Assembly (NCBI RefSeq): GCF_003350375.1
Contig: NZ_QQAR01000012.1
Location: 62,001 to 126,000, forward strand
Length of the DNA: 64,000 nt
Reading direction: 5' to 3'
DNA from: Flavobacterium sp. AG291
GTDB taxonomy: Bacteria; Bacteroidota; Bacteroidia; Flavobacteriales; Flavobacteriaceae
How positions within the stretch are numbered: position 1 is the stretch's first letter; every line of letters starts with the position of its first letter. The translations under genes were made by a program, and so were the position numbers. The notes under the pieces were generated by a model. It made no database searches. It was not told where the DNA came from and saw nothing but the letters and a program-made list of their open reading frames with translations. Positions 9,107 to 17,651 of this stretch are shown here, in pieces.

Positions 9107-9871
9107 ATGGAAAAATCAAAAAAATACAAAAATGTATATTTTTCTGCAGATGTAATAAAGCCTATTATAGAAGATAAGGTAAAGTTCCCTGGTGGTAAAA
9201 ATTCTTATAGATTACGAAGGAATGAAGAGTCATGGGAATTTGATGATATAAGAGAATTTTTTTCTGACTATCGTAAACCACACGATTCTTCAACAATCAG
9301 AAAATCAGATTCTAATATAACAATTACTATAAATTATACTAAAGATATTGATACCACTGTTAGTGTCGTAGCAAAAAGTCGTGGAGAAATAGAAGAAATT
9401 TTTGAGATTTTTGAAGATAATCATGCATCCTCTATTGTACCAGTTAGTATTACAAAAGCACCTGTTATTTTTATCGGTCATGGAGGAAGTTCTCAATGGC
9501 GAGACTTAAAAGATCATCTCACTGATAAGCACGATTATAAAATTGAAGCTTATGAAACAGGTGCAAGAGCGGGTCATACTATAAGAGATATTTTAGATGA
9601 CATGGCTTCAAAAAGTTCATTTGCAATATTAGTTATGACTGGAGAAGATGTAGGTACAGATGGCAAATTAAAGGCAAGACCAAATGTGATTCATGAGATT
9701 GGATTATTTCAAGGACGATTAGGTTTTAGTAAAGCAATTGTTTTACTAGAGTCAGGCACTGAAGAGTTTTCAAATCTATATGGTATTCAACAATTACGAT
9801 TTTCAAAGGGAAATATTAAGGAAACATTTGGCGATGTTTTAGCAACATTGAAAAGAGAATTTAATAATTAG
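9107..9871 (+). CDS. TIR-domain protein (CAP12/Pycsar-effector TIR class), putative NADase
   Basis: 254 residues, two parts. Residues 1-115 form a beta-rich N-terminal domain of the kind often joined to this TIR class (ESWEFDDIREFFSDYR, then TTVSVVAKSRGEIEEIFEIFE). Residues 119-250 are a TIR-like domain of the PF10137 type: APVIFIGHGG at 118-127, GHTIRDILDDM, and ARPNVIHEIGLFQGRLG at 190-206. Glu197 sits where the NAD-cleaving glutamate is found in this class. Related TIR domains are effectors of CBASS (Cap12) and Pycsar anti-phage systems. No nucleotide cyclase gene is adjacent, so this is not a recognisable CBASS or Pycsar operon. The DNA is clearly more AT-rich than tex or the efflux gene beside it, suggesting horizontal acquisition. 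It is followed 4 bases later by a small gene. Confidence 0.8.
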   Translation: MEKSKKYKNVYFSADVIKPIIEDKVKFPGGKNSYRLRRNEESWEFDDIREFFSDYRKPHDSSTIRKSDSNITITINYTKDIDTTVSVVAKSRGEIEEIFEIFEDNHASSIVPVSITKAPVIFIGHGGSSQWRDLKDHLTDKHDYKIEAYETGARAGHTIRDILDDMASKSSFAILVMTGEDVGTDGKLKARPNVIHEIGLFQGRLGFSKAIVLLESGTEEFSNLYGIQQLRFSKGNIKETFGDVLATLKREFNN

Positions 9872-9875
9872 TATT

Positions 9876-10271
9876 ATGAAAGCAGACGTTCAATATAATG
9901 ATTTTGTAGGCACTGCGGCAGCAGATATTTCAGACAATCTGGGTACTAAATATGGAGACTATTTAGATAGTTTCGGTAAATATTTCAAAATTAATGAGGA
10001 ACGATTTAAGGTAGTAGGAATATCAATTTATGGTACAGAAGATTTTCATATTAGCCTATATTGTATCGATAATATTAAAACCGCCCAAAAAGGTAAAGAA
10101 CATATTGTCGATATGTCAATATCAATTCCTGATGAAGATAAAAAAGATATATTGGACCTTTTATTCAAAAGGTTACATATAGTTTTACATTCAAAATTTG
10201 ATACAAAATACTCATTGATGGAATATGCTGAGGAAATTGATTATGATGATTATCATAACAATGAAGAATAG
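9876..10271 (+). CDS. Small conserved-looking protein paired with the TIR gene
   Basis: 131 residues, acidic, no signal peptide or membrane segment. It begins MKADVQYNDFVGTAAADISD, which I recall as the opening of an uncharacterised small-protein family in Bacteroidota; a mixed alpha/beta core follows (RFKVVGISIYGTEDFHISLYCID) and a highly acidic tail (DYDDYHNNEE). It starts 4 bases after the TIR stop codon, so both are almost certainly one transcript. Plausible roles are regulator, sensor or immunity partner of the TIR enzyme. None of these can be shown from the sequence. Confidence 0.7.
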   Translation: MKADVQYNDFVGTAAADISDNLGTKYGDYLDSFGKYFKINEERFKVVGISIYGTEDFHISLYCIDNIKTAQKGKEHIVDMSISIPDEDKKDILDLLFKRLHIVLHSKFDTKYSLMEYAEEIDYDDYHNNEE

Positions 10272-10273
10272 TC

Positions 10274-10442
10274 GAGCCGATAGCACGAATTGCAATCCGT
10301 GCCGATAAAAAGAAGTTAGTGTTTAAAAGAGATTCTTCGACTCCGTTGCACTGCGCTCAGAATGACAAAAAAAGATTGCCACGTCGTACCTCCTCGCAAT
10401 GACAGGCAACTGTAAACCGTTAACTTATAACTGCCAACTAAA
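10274..10442 (+). repeat. Cluster of dispersed-repeat-like sequences after the TIR operon
   Basis: Three blocks in 170 bases. A hairpin GCACG (10283-10287) / CGTGC (10298-10302) lies inside CCGATAGCACGAATTGCAAT. GATTCTTCGACTCCGTTGCA with CTCAGAATGACA follows at 10331-10366. GATTGCCACGTCGTACCTCC with TCGCAATGACA is at 10374-10403. The last two resemble short repeats I know from many environmental bacterial genomes. They sit exactly between the accessory genes and the core genes, as expected of an insertion boundary. Confidence 0.5.
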
Positions 10443-10444
10443 AC

Positions 10445-11350
10445 TTAATCCTGTACTATAAAATCTTTAGGATCCTCTTTTTTGTATTCCGGCTGGATGT
10501 TTACGTGGTTGATGCCGAATTTATTGTACAATACCAGCTCTATCTGGTGTGATAGCGTATTGAACTGCGATAGCGTAATATCTTCGCTGCAATCCAGGTG
10601 GGCTTCAAGGTGCAGCTCGTCATCGTTCAGGTGCCAGACGTGGATATGATGCAAATGGGCGCAGCCCGAAATTTTATGGACCTCATCGATAATTTCCTCA
10701 ATGTCGATTTCTTCGGGGGTGAAAAGCATCAGCATAAAGGTAGCTTTCTTCAACAGGTCGAAACCTACAACAACCAGGTATACCGCAATAACAAGCGTCA
10801 TTATATTATCTACCCAGTAGATATGGAAATACTTCATGAGTATCCCTCCTACCAGTACGGCTACCGAAGCCAGCATATCGGTAAGCAGGTGCAGGTAAGC
10901 CGATTTCATATTCAGGTTATGGTCGGCATCTTTTTTCAATAAGAGTACACTAAGACCATTGGCAACTATGCCTAGCAGCGACATCCATATTACTAACGAT
11001 GGCGCAATGGTTACGGGATTAAAGAAACGCAATGTGGCTTCATATATTAATATGATAGCAACTACTATAAGCGTAAGTGCGTTGACAAAGGCGGCAATAA
11101 GCTCTGCCCTTTTGAGTCCGAAAGTTTGTTTGAGGGTGGCCTGCCTGTGCGAAAGTTTGTGCGCTACATAGCTAATGACCAAAGAAAGCACATCGCTGAA
11201 GTTATGCAATGCGTCTGACAAAAGCGCAAGGCTGCCGGAGATAATCCCGCCGACAACCTGTGCTGTTGTTATGAGAATGTTAAGAAATATAGAGAAGAGC
11301 AGGTTCTTCCCCTCTACTTTGTGTTTATGTGGATGGGAATGGCCGCTCAT
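10445..11350 (-). CDS. Cation diffusion facilitator (Zn2+/Cd2+/Co2+ efflux, CzcD-like)
   Basis: 301 residues. A His-rich N-terminus (HSHPHKHK) precedes six membrane segments. The transport-site motifs are present: DALHNFSD in the second segment and HLLTDML in the fifth, together supplying the Asp/His metal ligands. A C-terminal cytoplasmic domain of about 90 residues contains CAHLHHIHVWHLNDDELHLEAHLD, with metal-binding histidines. The protein exports divalent metal ions in exchange for protons. It starts 15 bases after rpiB ends, on the same strand, so the two may be co-transcribed. Confidence 0.93.
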   Translation of the reverse strand: MSGHSHPHKHKVEGKNLLFSIFLNILITTAQVVGGIISGSLALLSDALHNFSDVLSLVISYVAHKLSHRQATLKQTFGLKRAELIAAFVNALTLIVVAIILIYEATLRFFNPVTIAPSLVIWMSLLGIVANGLSVLLLKKDADHNLNMKSAYLHLLTDMLASVAVLVGGILMKYFHIYWVDNIMTLVIAVYLVVVGFDLLKKATFMLMLFTPEEIDIEEIIDEVHKISGCAHLHHIHVWHLNDDELHLEAHLDCSEDITLSQFNTLSHQIELVLYNKFGINHVNIQPEYKKEDPKDFIVQD

Positions 11351-11365
11351 ATTTCTTAATGTATA

Positions 11366-11803
11366 CTATTTACAAGCTATTTTGTTAACTCGGTTCTGGT
11401 GGCGCCCGCCTTCAAAAGCCGTGTTAAGGAAAGCGTCAACCATTTCTATGCACTGCTGTATCGACGTGTAGCGCGCCGGAAGGCTGATGATGTTAGCATC
11501 GTTATGCTGACGTGCCAGTACCGCGATCTCTTTTATCCAGCAAAGTGCTGCTCTTATTTTTTGATGTTTGTTAACAGACATAGCCACACCGTTTCCGCTT
11601 CCGCAGATGATGATACCAAAATCTACCACACCGTTCTCTACGTCATTCGCTACCGGGTGAACAAAGTCAGGATAGTCAACACTGTCAAAAGTGTCTGTTC
11701 CGTGGTTTATCACTTCTATACCTTTACTTTCAAGGTGTTTTACAATAGCTAGTTTATAATCAGGCCCTGCATGGTCGTTGCCGATAGATATTTTCATGTA
11801 CAT
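11366..11803 (-). CDS. rpiB: Ribose-5-phosphate isomerase B
   Basis: 145 residues from 11803, or 143 from the alternative ATG at 11797 (MKISIGNDHAG), which fits the family better. The signature IGNDHAG near the N-terminus and the active-site loop IICGSGNGVAMSVNK (with the catalytic Cys) are intact, as is the LPARYTS segment. The enzyme interconverts ribose-5-phosphate and ribulose-5-phosphate in the pentose phosphate pathway. It is the last minus-strand gene before the gene-free origin candidate. Confidence 0.95.
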   Translation of the reverse strand: MYMKISIGNDHAGPDYKLAIVKHLESKGIEVINHGTDTFDSVDYPDFVHPVANDVENGVVDFGIIICGSGNGVAMSVNKHQKIRAALCWIKEIAVLARQHNDANIISLPARYTSIQQCIEMVDAFLNTAFEGGRHQNRVNKIACK

Positions 11804-12514
11804 ATTAGTTTAGACTGCAAAATTATAAATAATTGCGGTGTACAGCTCAGATTTGCTGAAAATAACGTTTTTATAAGATTAGCGCCTATTTTTGCCCGGC
11901 GTTGTGAATAAATAAGGGTGCGTTAGCACCGCGAAATTTTTTTTGAGGGTATATTTCTTTTTCTCCTTAAAAATCAAATATTTAGCATTTCTTCGCACAG
12001 ATAATATATCGATTAAAATGTTAAAATGCAATAATGTTGATAATTTTCGTAAAGTACTGTGTTTAAAGGATGTTGAATTTTAACAGTATTTGTTGATAAC
12101 TAAAAATGAAAAAAGAGAAGATTTTTTAGAAGTGAAAGAAATTTTTACTAATCAAAAATCGAAACGAAATGACCAAATTTATTTTTTACTTTTTTCTGTA
12201 ATGTTATCAAAACATTAACAGGAGTTATTAACAGCTATTAACAGTGAAACTTATTAATAAAACACCCTTAAAATTTAGTATTAACCATTGTTAATAACCT
12301 ATACCAAAAAATCGTATTAGTGCTGATTTTTAAAAATTTACATTCTCTTAACGTTGTTGATAGCTTTGTATAAAATTGTATAACTCCAAAAGTTCACTTC
12401 ACCCAAAAAAGTTATTCCACATATCAACAAGCAATAATAACAATCAAAAATTTAAAATTTTAAAATCTTCTTTTTTTCTTTTATTTAATAACTGTTGAAA
12501 ACCTTTTTGTGGAT
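11804..12514. other. Candidate chromosomal replication origin (oriC)
   Basis: 711 bases with no credible gene, very AT-rich, with repeated nonamers close to the DnaA box TTATCCACA. Exact TTATCAACA on the minus strand lies at 12035-12043 and 12091-12099. Near matches are at 12225-12233 (TTATTAACA), 12235-12243 (CTATTAACA), 12289-12297 (reverse of TTATTAACA), 12355-12363 (reverse of CTATCAACA) and 12421-12429 (ATATCAACA). TTATTCCACA lies at 12412-12421, and TTTGTGGATT at 12506-12515 just touches the end of the next gene. Gene orientation changes here: most genes to the left run minus, most to the right run plus, as expected for leading-strand bias around an origin. The parS-like cluster 18 kb away supports this. 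The dnaA gene is not in the window. Confidence 0.5.
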
Positions 12515-12754
12515 TCAGACGATTTTTAAATTTGTTCCTGTATCCAGTTTGCTGATGATCTCTTTTACAATGTTGAGATCGTCAGGATGAACTTTGAGTT
12601 TAATGCCACCGTTGGCGTACGAGTACATCGGCATGAGATCGGCAATAGTTTCGTTTTCGAAGTAATGTTGTATCTCTTCTTCCTTAAGCAGGTGTTTTAA
12701 GATGGCTATTTCGTGAGGATAGTTAAATACTGCAGCAGTTATAAAGTCTTTCAT
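12515..12754 (-). CDS. DUF2007 domain protein (putative signal-transducing protein)
   Basis: 79 residues. The fold pattern of DUF2007 is visible: a short strand (FITAAVFNYPHEIAILKHLLKEEEI) followed by an acidic turn, YANGGIKLKVHPDDLNIVKEII. These small cytoplasmic proteins have no assigned biochemical role. It is alone, divergent from rnr and adjacent to the origin candidate. Confidence 0.75.
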   Translation of the reverse strand: MKDFITAAVFNYPHEIAILKHLLKEEEIQHYFENETIADLMPMYSYANGGIKLKVHPDDLNIVKEIISKLDTGTNLKIV

Positions 12755-12870
12755 ATAAGATAGTTTGGGTAGTATTTGTATATAAATTTAAAGAGTTAAA
12801 AGTTATTATTTCATTAAAAGCCTTATAATTCTGTCAGTTATTTGTAATTTTCAGCATTATTTTATGATAT

Positions 12871-15057
12871 ATGAGTAAGAAGAACGGACGACCGTCCCCA
12901 AAGAAAGAGAAAGATTTTTCGAGGAAAATCTATAAGATACTCGCCAAAGACCCTAATAAATCATTCAACTATAAGCAAATATCGGCAGTATTAGAGCTGA
13001 ACGATACCAAGAGCAGGAATGAGATTATTAAGGAACTAAAGATTTTAGCTTCACAGGAAAAGATAGAAGAAATAGAAAGAGGTAAGTACAGGGTTATCAG
13101 TAAAGCTGATTACATTGAAGGTACTATTGATATGACCAGCAGAAAGACTGCCTATTTTATTTCTCCGGAGCTGGAAGAAGATGTTTTTATCCCTACTAAT
13201 AACCTTAACAAAGCCCTTGATAAAGACAAGGTTAAGGTATATATATACAACAGGAGGAGAGGAAGAAAACCTGAAGGTGAGGTTGTTGAAATATTAGAAA
13301 GAGCCAAAACAGAGTTTGTTGGTGTTATTGATATACAAAAGAATTTCTCTTTTGTATCTACTGCAAACCCTAAGATGTATACCGATATCTTTATCCCTAA
13401 AGGTAAAGAAGGCAATGCCCAGAACGGAGATGTTGTACTTGTAAAACTTGACGACTGGCCGGCTAAAGCTGATAGCCCTTTTGGTGAAGTAACAAGAGTA
13501 CTGGGTAGACCGGGAGAACATAATACAGAAATCCACGCTATTCTTGCAGAATACGGATTGCCTTATGATTTCCCTATTGATGTTGAGGCTTATGCACAAA
13601 AAATAGATACTGAAATCCATCCGGAAGAGATTGCCAAGAGAAGAGATATGCGTAATATACTGACCTTTACCATTGACCCTCGTGATGCAAAAGATTTTGA
13701 TGATGCCTTATCGTTTGAAAAACTGGATAATGGCAATTATGAGATAGGTATCCATATCGCCGATGTATCGCATTACTTACAGCCCGGAACCATACTGGAC
13801 GATGAAGCCTACCAAAGAGCTACTTCGGTATATCTGGTAGACCGGGTAGTACCTATGCTTCCTGAAGTATTGTCAAACTTTGCCTGTTCGTTACGTCCGC
13901 ATGAAGAGAAATATACCTTTTCTGCGATTTTTGAACTAACAGATAAAGGAGATGTTGTTAACCAATGGTTTGGACGTACTGTTATTTATTCCGATCAGCG
14001 TTTTGCTTATGAGGAAGCACAGCATATTATTGAAACCAAAGGAAATACCATTCCTGCAGAAATATCACTAACAGGGGAGGAGTATACCATTAGCCCTGAA
14101 ATACAGCAGGCTACCCTTAAAATGGATGAGCTTGCCAAGATATTGAGAAGAAAAAGAATGGCTAATGGTGCAATTTCATTTGATAAGGTAGAAGTGAAAT
14201 TCCACCTGAATGAAAATGCAGAACCTACCGGTGTTTATTTTAAAGTAGCTAAAGATGCCAATCATCTTATTGAAGAATTCATGCTACTGGCTAACAGAAA
14301 AGTAGCTGAATTTATTGGTAAGCAAAACAAAACTTTTGTATATCGTATTCACGATGAACCGGATGAAGATAAGCTGATTAACCTGCAAACGGTAATCGCT
14401 AAATTTGGTTACAGCATCAATTTTAAAAGCAAGGCTTCGGTATCTAAATCGCTTAACAACCTGTTAGAAGAAGTACAGGGAAAAAAAGAGCAAAACCTTG
14501 TAGATACACTGGCTATCAGGTCGATGAGCAAGGCAAAATATTCTACGCATAATATAGGCCATTACGGACTTGCATTTGATTATTACTCGCATTTTACATC
14601 GCCTATCCGAAGATATCCTGATGTTATGGCACATCGTTTGCTTCAGTATTACCTGGATGGTGGAAAATCGGCGGAAGAAGATCCGCTAGAAGAACAGTGT
14701 GTACATTCATCCAATATGGAGAACCTGGCTGCAAATGCAGAGCGTGACAGCATTAAATACATGCAGGTGAAGTATATGCTCGACCATAAGGATGAAGAGT
14801 TCTTAGGTGTCATCTCCGGTGTTACAGAGTGGGGAATATATGTGGAAATTGTTTCTAACAAATGTGAAGGCATGTGCCGCATCCGTGAAATAAAAGATGA
14901 TTACTATACTTTCGACGAAAAGCAATATGCGTTAGTTGGCGAGGTTAGCCATAACATACTGCAGCTGGGTGACGAGGTATATGTAAAAGTTAAGAATGCT
15001 GATCTTGTTAAAAAACAGCTTGATTTCCAGTTTTTAGGAAAGAAGGCACAAGTGTAA
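12871..15057 (+). CDS. rnr: Ribonuclease R
   Basis: 728 residues. An N-terminal winged helix (about 15-78) and cold-shock-type OB domains precede the RNB catalytic domain, whose metal-binding aspartates are seen in TIDPRDAKDFDDAL (Asp269, Asp275, Asp277, Asp278). The HFTSPIRRYPDVMAHRLLQ segment and a C-terminal S1 domain (about 645-720) complete it. RNase R degrades structured RNA 3' to 5' and takes part in rRNA and mRNA turnover. Full length and intact; first plus-strand gene to the right of the origin candidate. Confidence 0.97.
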   Translation: MSKKNGRPSPKKEKDFSRKIYKILAKDPNKSFNYKQISAVLELNDTKSRNEIIKELKILASQEKIEEIERGKYRVISKADYIEGTIDMTSRKTAYFISPELEEDVFIPTNNLNKALDKDKVKVYIYNRRRGRKPEGEVVEILERAKTEFVGVIDIQKNFSFVSTANPKMYTDIFIPKGKEGNAQNGDVVLVKLDDWPAKADSPFGEVTRVLGRPGEHNTEIHAILAEYGLPYDFPIDVEAYAQKIDTEIHPEEIAKRRDMRNILTFTIDPRDAKDFDDALSFEKLDNGNYEIGIHIADVSHYLQPGTILDDEAYQRATSVYLVDRVVPMLPEVLSNFACSLRPHEEKYTFSAIFELTDKGDVVNQWFGRTVIYSDQRFAYEEAQHIIETKGNTIPAEISLTGEEYTISPEIQQATLKMDELAKILRRKRMANGAISFDKVEVKFHLNENAEPTGVYFKVAKDANHLIEEFMLLANRKVAEFIGKQNKTFVYRIHDEPDEDKLINLQTVIAKFGYSINFKSKASVSKSLNNLLEEVQGKKEQNLVDTLAIRSMSKAKYSTHNIGHYGLAFDYYSHFTSPIRRYPDVMAHRLLQYYLDGGKSAEEDPLEEQCVHSSNMENLAANAERDSIKYMQVKYMLDHKDEEFLGVISGVTEWGIYVEIVSNKCEGMCRIREIKDDYYTFDEKQYALVGEVSHNILQLGDEVYVKVKNADLVKKQLDFQFLGKKAQV

Positions 15058-15104
15058 CAAATATGGCTATTGTAAAGTCTTAAGAAGAAGAACCAATAAA
15101 TAAA

Positions 15105-15782
15105 ATGAAAATGAAGAAAGTGTTTGCATTAGCTGCAATCATGCTGTTCCAAATGGTATCAGCACAGGATGTATCAAAAAACCTTGGTGATTTTACTACT
15201 GTAAGAGCCTTTGACCAAATTGATGTTTTAATGGTTAAAGGAACTGAAAACAAAATAGTTATTAAAGGGCAGGGTAAAGATGACGTAGAGGTTGTAAACA
15301 AAAACAATGAGCTTAAGATCAGGATGAAAACCACTAAATTCCTTAAAGGAGATGATGTAAGCGTTACATTGTACTACAAAGGAAATATTGATCAGGTAGA
15401 AGCAAGTGAAGGTGCTCGAGTAGCGTCTCAGGATGTTTTTAAGGCTACAGCTTTTATACTTAATGCTAAAGAAGGCGCAGAGATTAAACTTAATCTTGAG
15501 GTAAAGAAATTAAATTCTAAAGCCAGTTCAGGAGGTATATTAAACATTAACGGAACTGCTAAAACCCACGATCTTGTTATTACTTCTGGAGGTATCTTTA
15601 AAGGTAAAGAGCTTGTTACAGAGCAAACAACTGTAAGTATCAATGCCGGTGGTGAGGCAGATGTTTATGCCAGCGAACTCGTTGATGCCAAAACACGGAT
15701 AGGAGGCGATATCAGAGTATATGGCAACCCTCAGCAAATTAATGAAAATACATTTGGAGGAGGAAATATTAAAAAAGCTTAA
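15105..15782 (+). CDS. Secreted head GIN domain (DUF2807) protein, copy 1
   Basis: 225 residues with a signal peptide (MKMKKVFALAAIMLFQMVSA, cleavage near QD). The remainder is a repetitive beta-helix-type domain: FTTVRAFDQIDVLMVKG opens it and the end shows GGDIRVYGNPQQIN. DUF2807 proteins are predicted surface beta-helices of unknown role. It lies 47 bases after rnr. The paralogue at 15918-16559 follows. Confidence 0.85.
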   Translation: MKMKKVFALAAIMLFQMVSAQDVSKNLGDFTTVRAFDQIDVLMVKGTENKIVIKGQGKDDVEVVNKNNELKIRMKTTKFLKGDDVSVTLYYKGNIDQVEASEGARVASQDVFKATAFILNAKEGAEIKLNLEVKKLNSKASSGGILNINGTAKTHDLVITSGGIFKGKELVTEQTTVSINAGGEADVYASELVDAKTRIGGDIRVYGNPQQINENTFGGGNIKKA

Positions 15783-15917
15783 GCAGATTGCTAAAAAATA
15801 CAGTAACGCTGAAAAGAATTCTTTTAAGGGTTATTTTTTTTATTTAAACTGTAACAATCTAAAAATAAGGCTGTCTTTGTATAAAAGGTTATAATCAATC
15901 AATTAAAAATAAAACCC

Positions 15918-16559
15918 ATGAAAACACTTTTTACACTTGCAGCTATTGCAGCAATAAATCTGGTTACTGCACAAAAAACTGAAAATCTTAAAGAATTCAA
16001 ATCACTTGTAATTTCAGGCGATGTTGATGTTACATTAATAAAATCATCTGAAAACAAAGCCGTTATTAAAAATGGTGAAGAAGAGCTTCAGATTCAGAAC
16101 GAAAAAGGAGCACTTGCCATTAATGGAGATGGTTCGGTTGTAGTATATTATACTGCTGCCATTGAGAATATTTCTGCCGGTCCTGATACTGAACTAATAG
16201 GCAATGATGAGATTAGCACGAAAGAGTTTAACCTTGCTGCAGCTGCCGATAGTAAAGTAAAACTTGTACTTAATGTAAAGAATCTAAATGTTGCCGCTGC
16301 TGCTGATTCTCAGGTAAAAATAGAAGGTAAGGCTGATGTTATGGTGGCAGCTGTAGCTTCTGATGCGCAATATGATGTAAAAGAACTTAAGGCTAATAAT
16401 GTAGAAATTGTTTTAGCTTCAGATGCACAGGCAAGCATAACTGCTAAAGGTACTGTTGATGCTACAGTTGCTTCCGACGGATCACTAACCATTTATGGAA
16501 ATCCTAAGAAAGTAAATGAAGTTAAAAGTAGCGATGCACAAATTGTTGTTGTGAAATAA
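15918..16559 (+). CDS. Secreted head GIN domain (DUF2807) protein, copy 2
   Basis: 213 residues with a signal peptide (MKTLFTLAAIAAINLVTA). It shares the opening (LKEFKSLVISGDVDVTLIKS) and closing (TIYGNPKKVNEVKSSDAQ) patterns of the preceding gene, so it is a tandem paralogue. The middle is built of repeated Ala/Asp/Ser units (AAAADSKVKL, AAAADSQVKI, VASDAQYDV, LASDAQASI), consistent with coils of a beta-helix. A likely own promoter box (TGTCTTTG, 15872-15879) lies in the 135-base gap. Confidence 0.85.
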   Translation: MKTLFTLAAIAAINLVTAQKTENLKEFKSLVISGDVDVTLIKSSENKAVIKNGEEELQIQNEKGALAINGDGSVVVYYTAAIENISAGPDTELIGNDEISTKEFNLAAAADSKVKLVLNVKNLNVAAAADSQVKIEGKADVMVAAVASDAQYDVKELKANNVEIVLASDAQASITAKGTVDATVASDGSLTIYGNPKKVNEVKSSDAQIVVVK

Positions 16560-16582
16560 TCAGTAGCATAAAAGTTATAATT

Positions 16583-16616
16583 TCCCCAACAGAAGGCTTT
16601 CTGTTGGGGATTTTTA
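16583..16616 (+). terminator. Terminator after the second head GIN gene
   Basis: Perfect 12-bp stem (TCCCCAACAGAA / TTCTGTTGGGGA) with a 4-base loop, followed by TTTTTATTTTTT. Confidence 0.92.
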
Positions 16617-16686
16617 TTTTTTGGATGGTAAAGCTTATGTTTCTTTAAAAATTAAAATAGTAACTTGCAAGACCTAATCTATATAC

Positions 16687-17370
16687 ATGTTACAGGATAT
16701 CTTAAGCGCTATTCCCGTTGGTTTCGTTTTAAGCATAATGCCGGGTGCGGTATTTTTTGTATTACTGGAAACCAGTGTTTTAAAAGGATTTAAAGCGGCC
16801 CTTGCTTTTGATCTTGGTGCTATTACTTCCGATATTGTTTTTATACTCATTGCTTATTTCAGCAGTTATAAATTACTTGAAAAAATAAAGGACGAGCCGG
16901 CATTATTTATTTTTGGAGGCATTGTAATGCTTACCTATGGTATTATTTCTTTTTTTAAAGTAAGCAAGACTTCACAGGAAGAACTACTGGGTGAAGATGA
17001 AAAGGAAATTATCAAGAAAAACTACATGAGCCTTTATATAAAAGGGTTTTTACTGAATTTCATCAATATTGGCGTTCTCGGATTCTGGTTGGCAATTATT
17101 ATTTCATGGGGTCCAAAGCTTGATCTTGTCCCTTCAAGAATGTTTGTATTTTTTCTTTCTGTAATTGCTACTTATCTTGTTATCGACCTGGGAAAAATAT
17201 CATTGGCAAAACAGTTAAGAAGCAGGCTTACAGTTAGGAATATTAAAAAGATAAAACAATCTATAAGTATTATTCTCGTAGTGTTTGGACTGGCACTGGT
17301 TGTACAGGGAGCATTTCCGAATGAGATGCAACAAACCATAGAGAAGATAGAACACAAAGAAAATCAATAA
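16687..17370 (+). CDS. LysE/RhtB family exporter
   Basis: 227 residues, six hydrophobic segments. The N-terminal stretch IPVGFVLSIMPGAVFFVLLETSVLKG is the family signature (usually ...GP...PGP), with the usual glycine/proline pattern around residues 10-20. Members export basic or neutral amino acids or related metabolites; the substrate cannot be deduced. A basic/acidic loop lies between segments three and four. Single-gene unit ending in a clear terminator. Confidence 0.85.
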   Translation: MLQDILSAIPVGFVLSIMPGAVFFVLLETSVLKGFKAALAFDLGAITSDIVFILIAYFSSYKLLEKIKDEPALFIFGGIVMLTYGIISFFKVSKTSQEELLGEDEKEIIKKNYMSLYIKGFLLNFINIGVLGFWLAIIISWGPKLDLVPSRMFVFFLSVIATYLVIDLGKISLAKQLRSRLTVRNIKKIKQSISIILVVFGLALVVQGAFPNEMQQTIEKIEHKENQ

Positions 17371-17387
17371 GAAAAGGATAAAAAATA

Positions 17388-17419
17388 AAAAAAGCTTCAG
17401 TGAAAACTGAAGCTTTTTT
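17388..17419 (+). terminator. Terminator between the LysE-type gene and tRNA-Cys
   Basis: 12-bp stem AAAAGCTTCAGT (17390-17401) / ACTGAAGCTTTT (17406-17417) with GAAA loop; A- and T-runs on the two sides make it usable by both strands. Confidence 0.9.
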
Positions 17420-17423
17420 GTTG

Positions 17424-17494
17424 AGGCATCTAGCGGATTCGAACCGCTGTAGCAGGTTTTGCAGACCTGAGCCTAGCCGCTCGGCCAAGATGCC
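17424..17494 (-). tRNA. tRNA-Cys (GCA anticodon)
   Basis: Reading the minus strand, the acceptor arms are GGCATCT and AGATGCC, the D arm is GCC/GGC, the anticodon arm is CAGGT-CTGCAAA-ACCTG (anticodon GCA), and the T arm is AGCGG-TTCGAAT-CCGCT. The discriminator base is U, an identity element of cysteine tRNAs. The CCA end is not encoded. All four stems pair fully. Confidence 0.96.
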
Positions 17495-17651
17495 ATTCGT
17501 TATATGGTTGGCAAATTTACATATATTTTGCTCTAACGCAAGAAAAATTACACCATTTTTTATATAACTTATTAATTGCTTAAATTTTACTTAATTCTGC
17601 TTTGATTCATAATTAGTTAATAATTTCGTAAAAAAATTTTAACATCATTTT

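Noticed and set aside
9107..10271. A complete CBASS or Pycsar operon
   Set aside because: No nucleotide cyclase or other known component is adjacent; the partner (131 residues) is too small and lacks cyclase motifs.
15080..15334. Minus-strand open frame opposite the first head GIN gene
   Set aside because: Shadow of the plus-strand gene, which has a signal peptide and family pattern.
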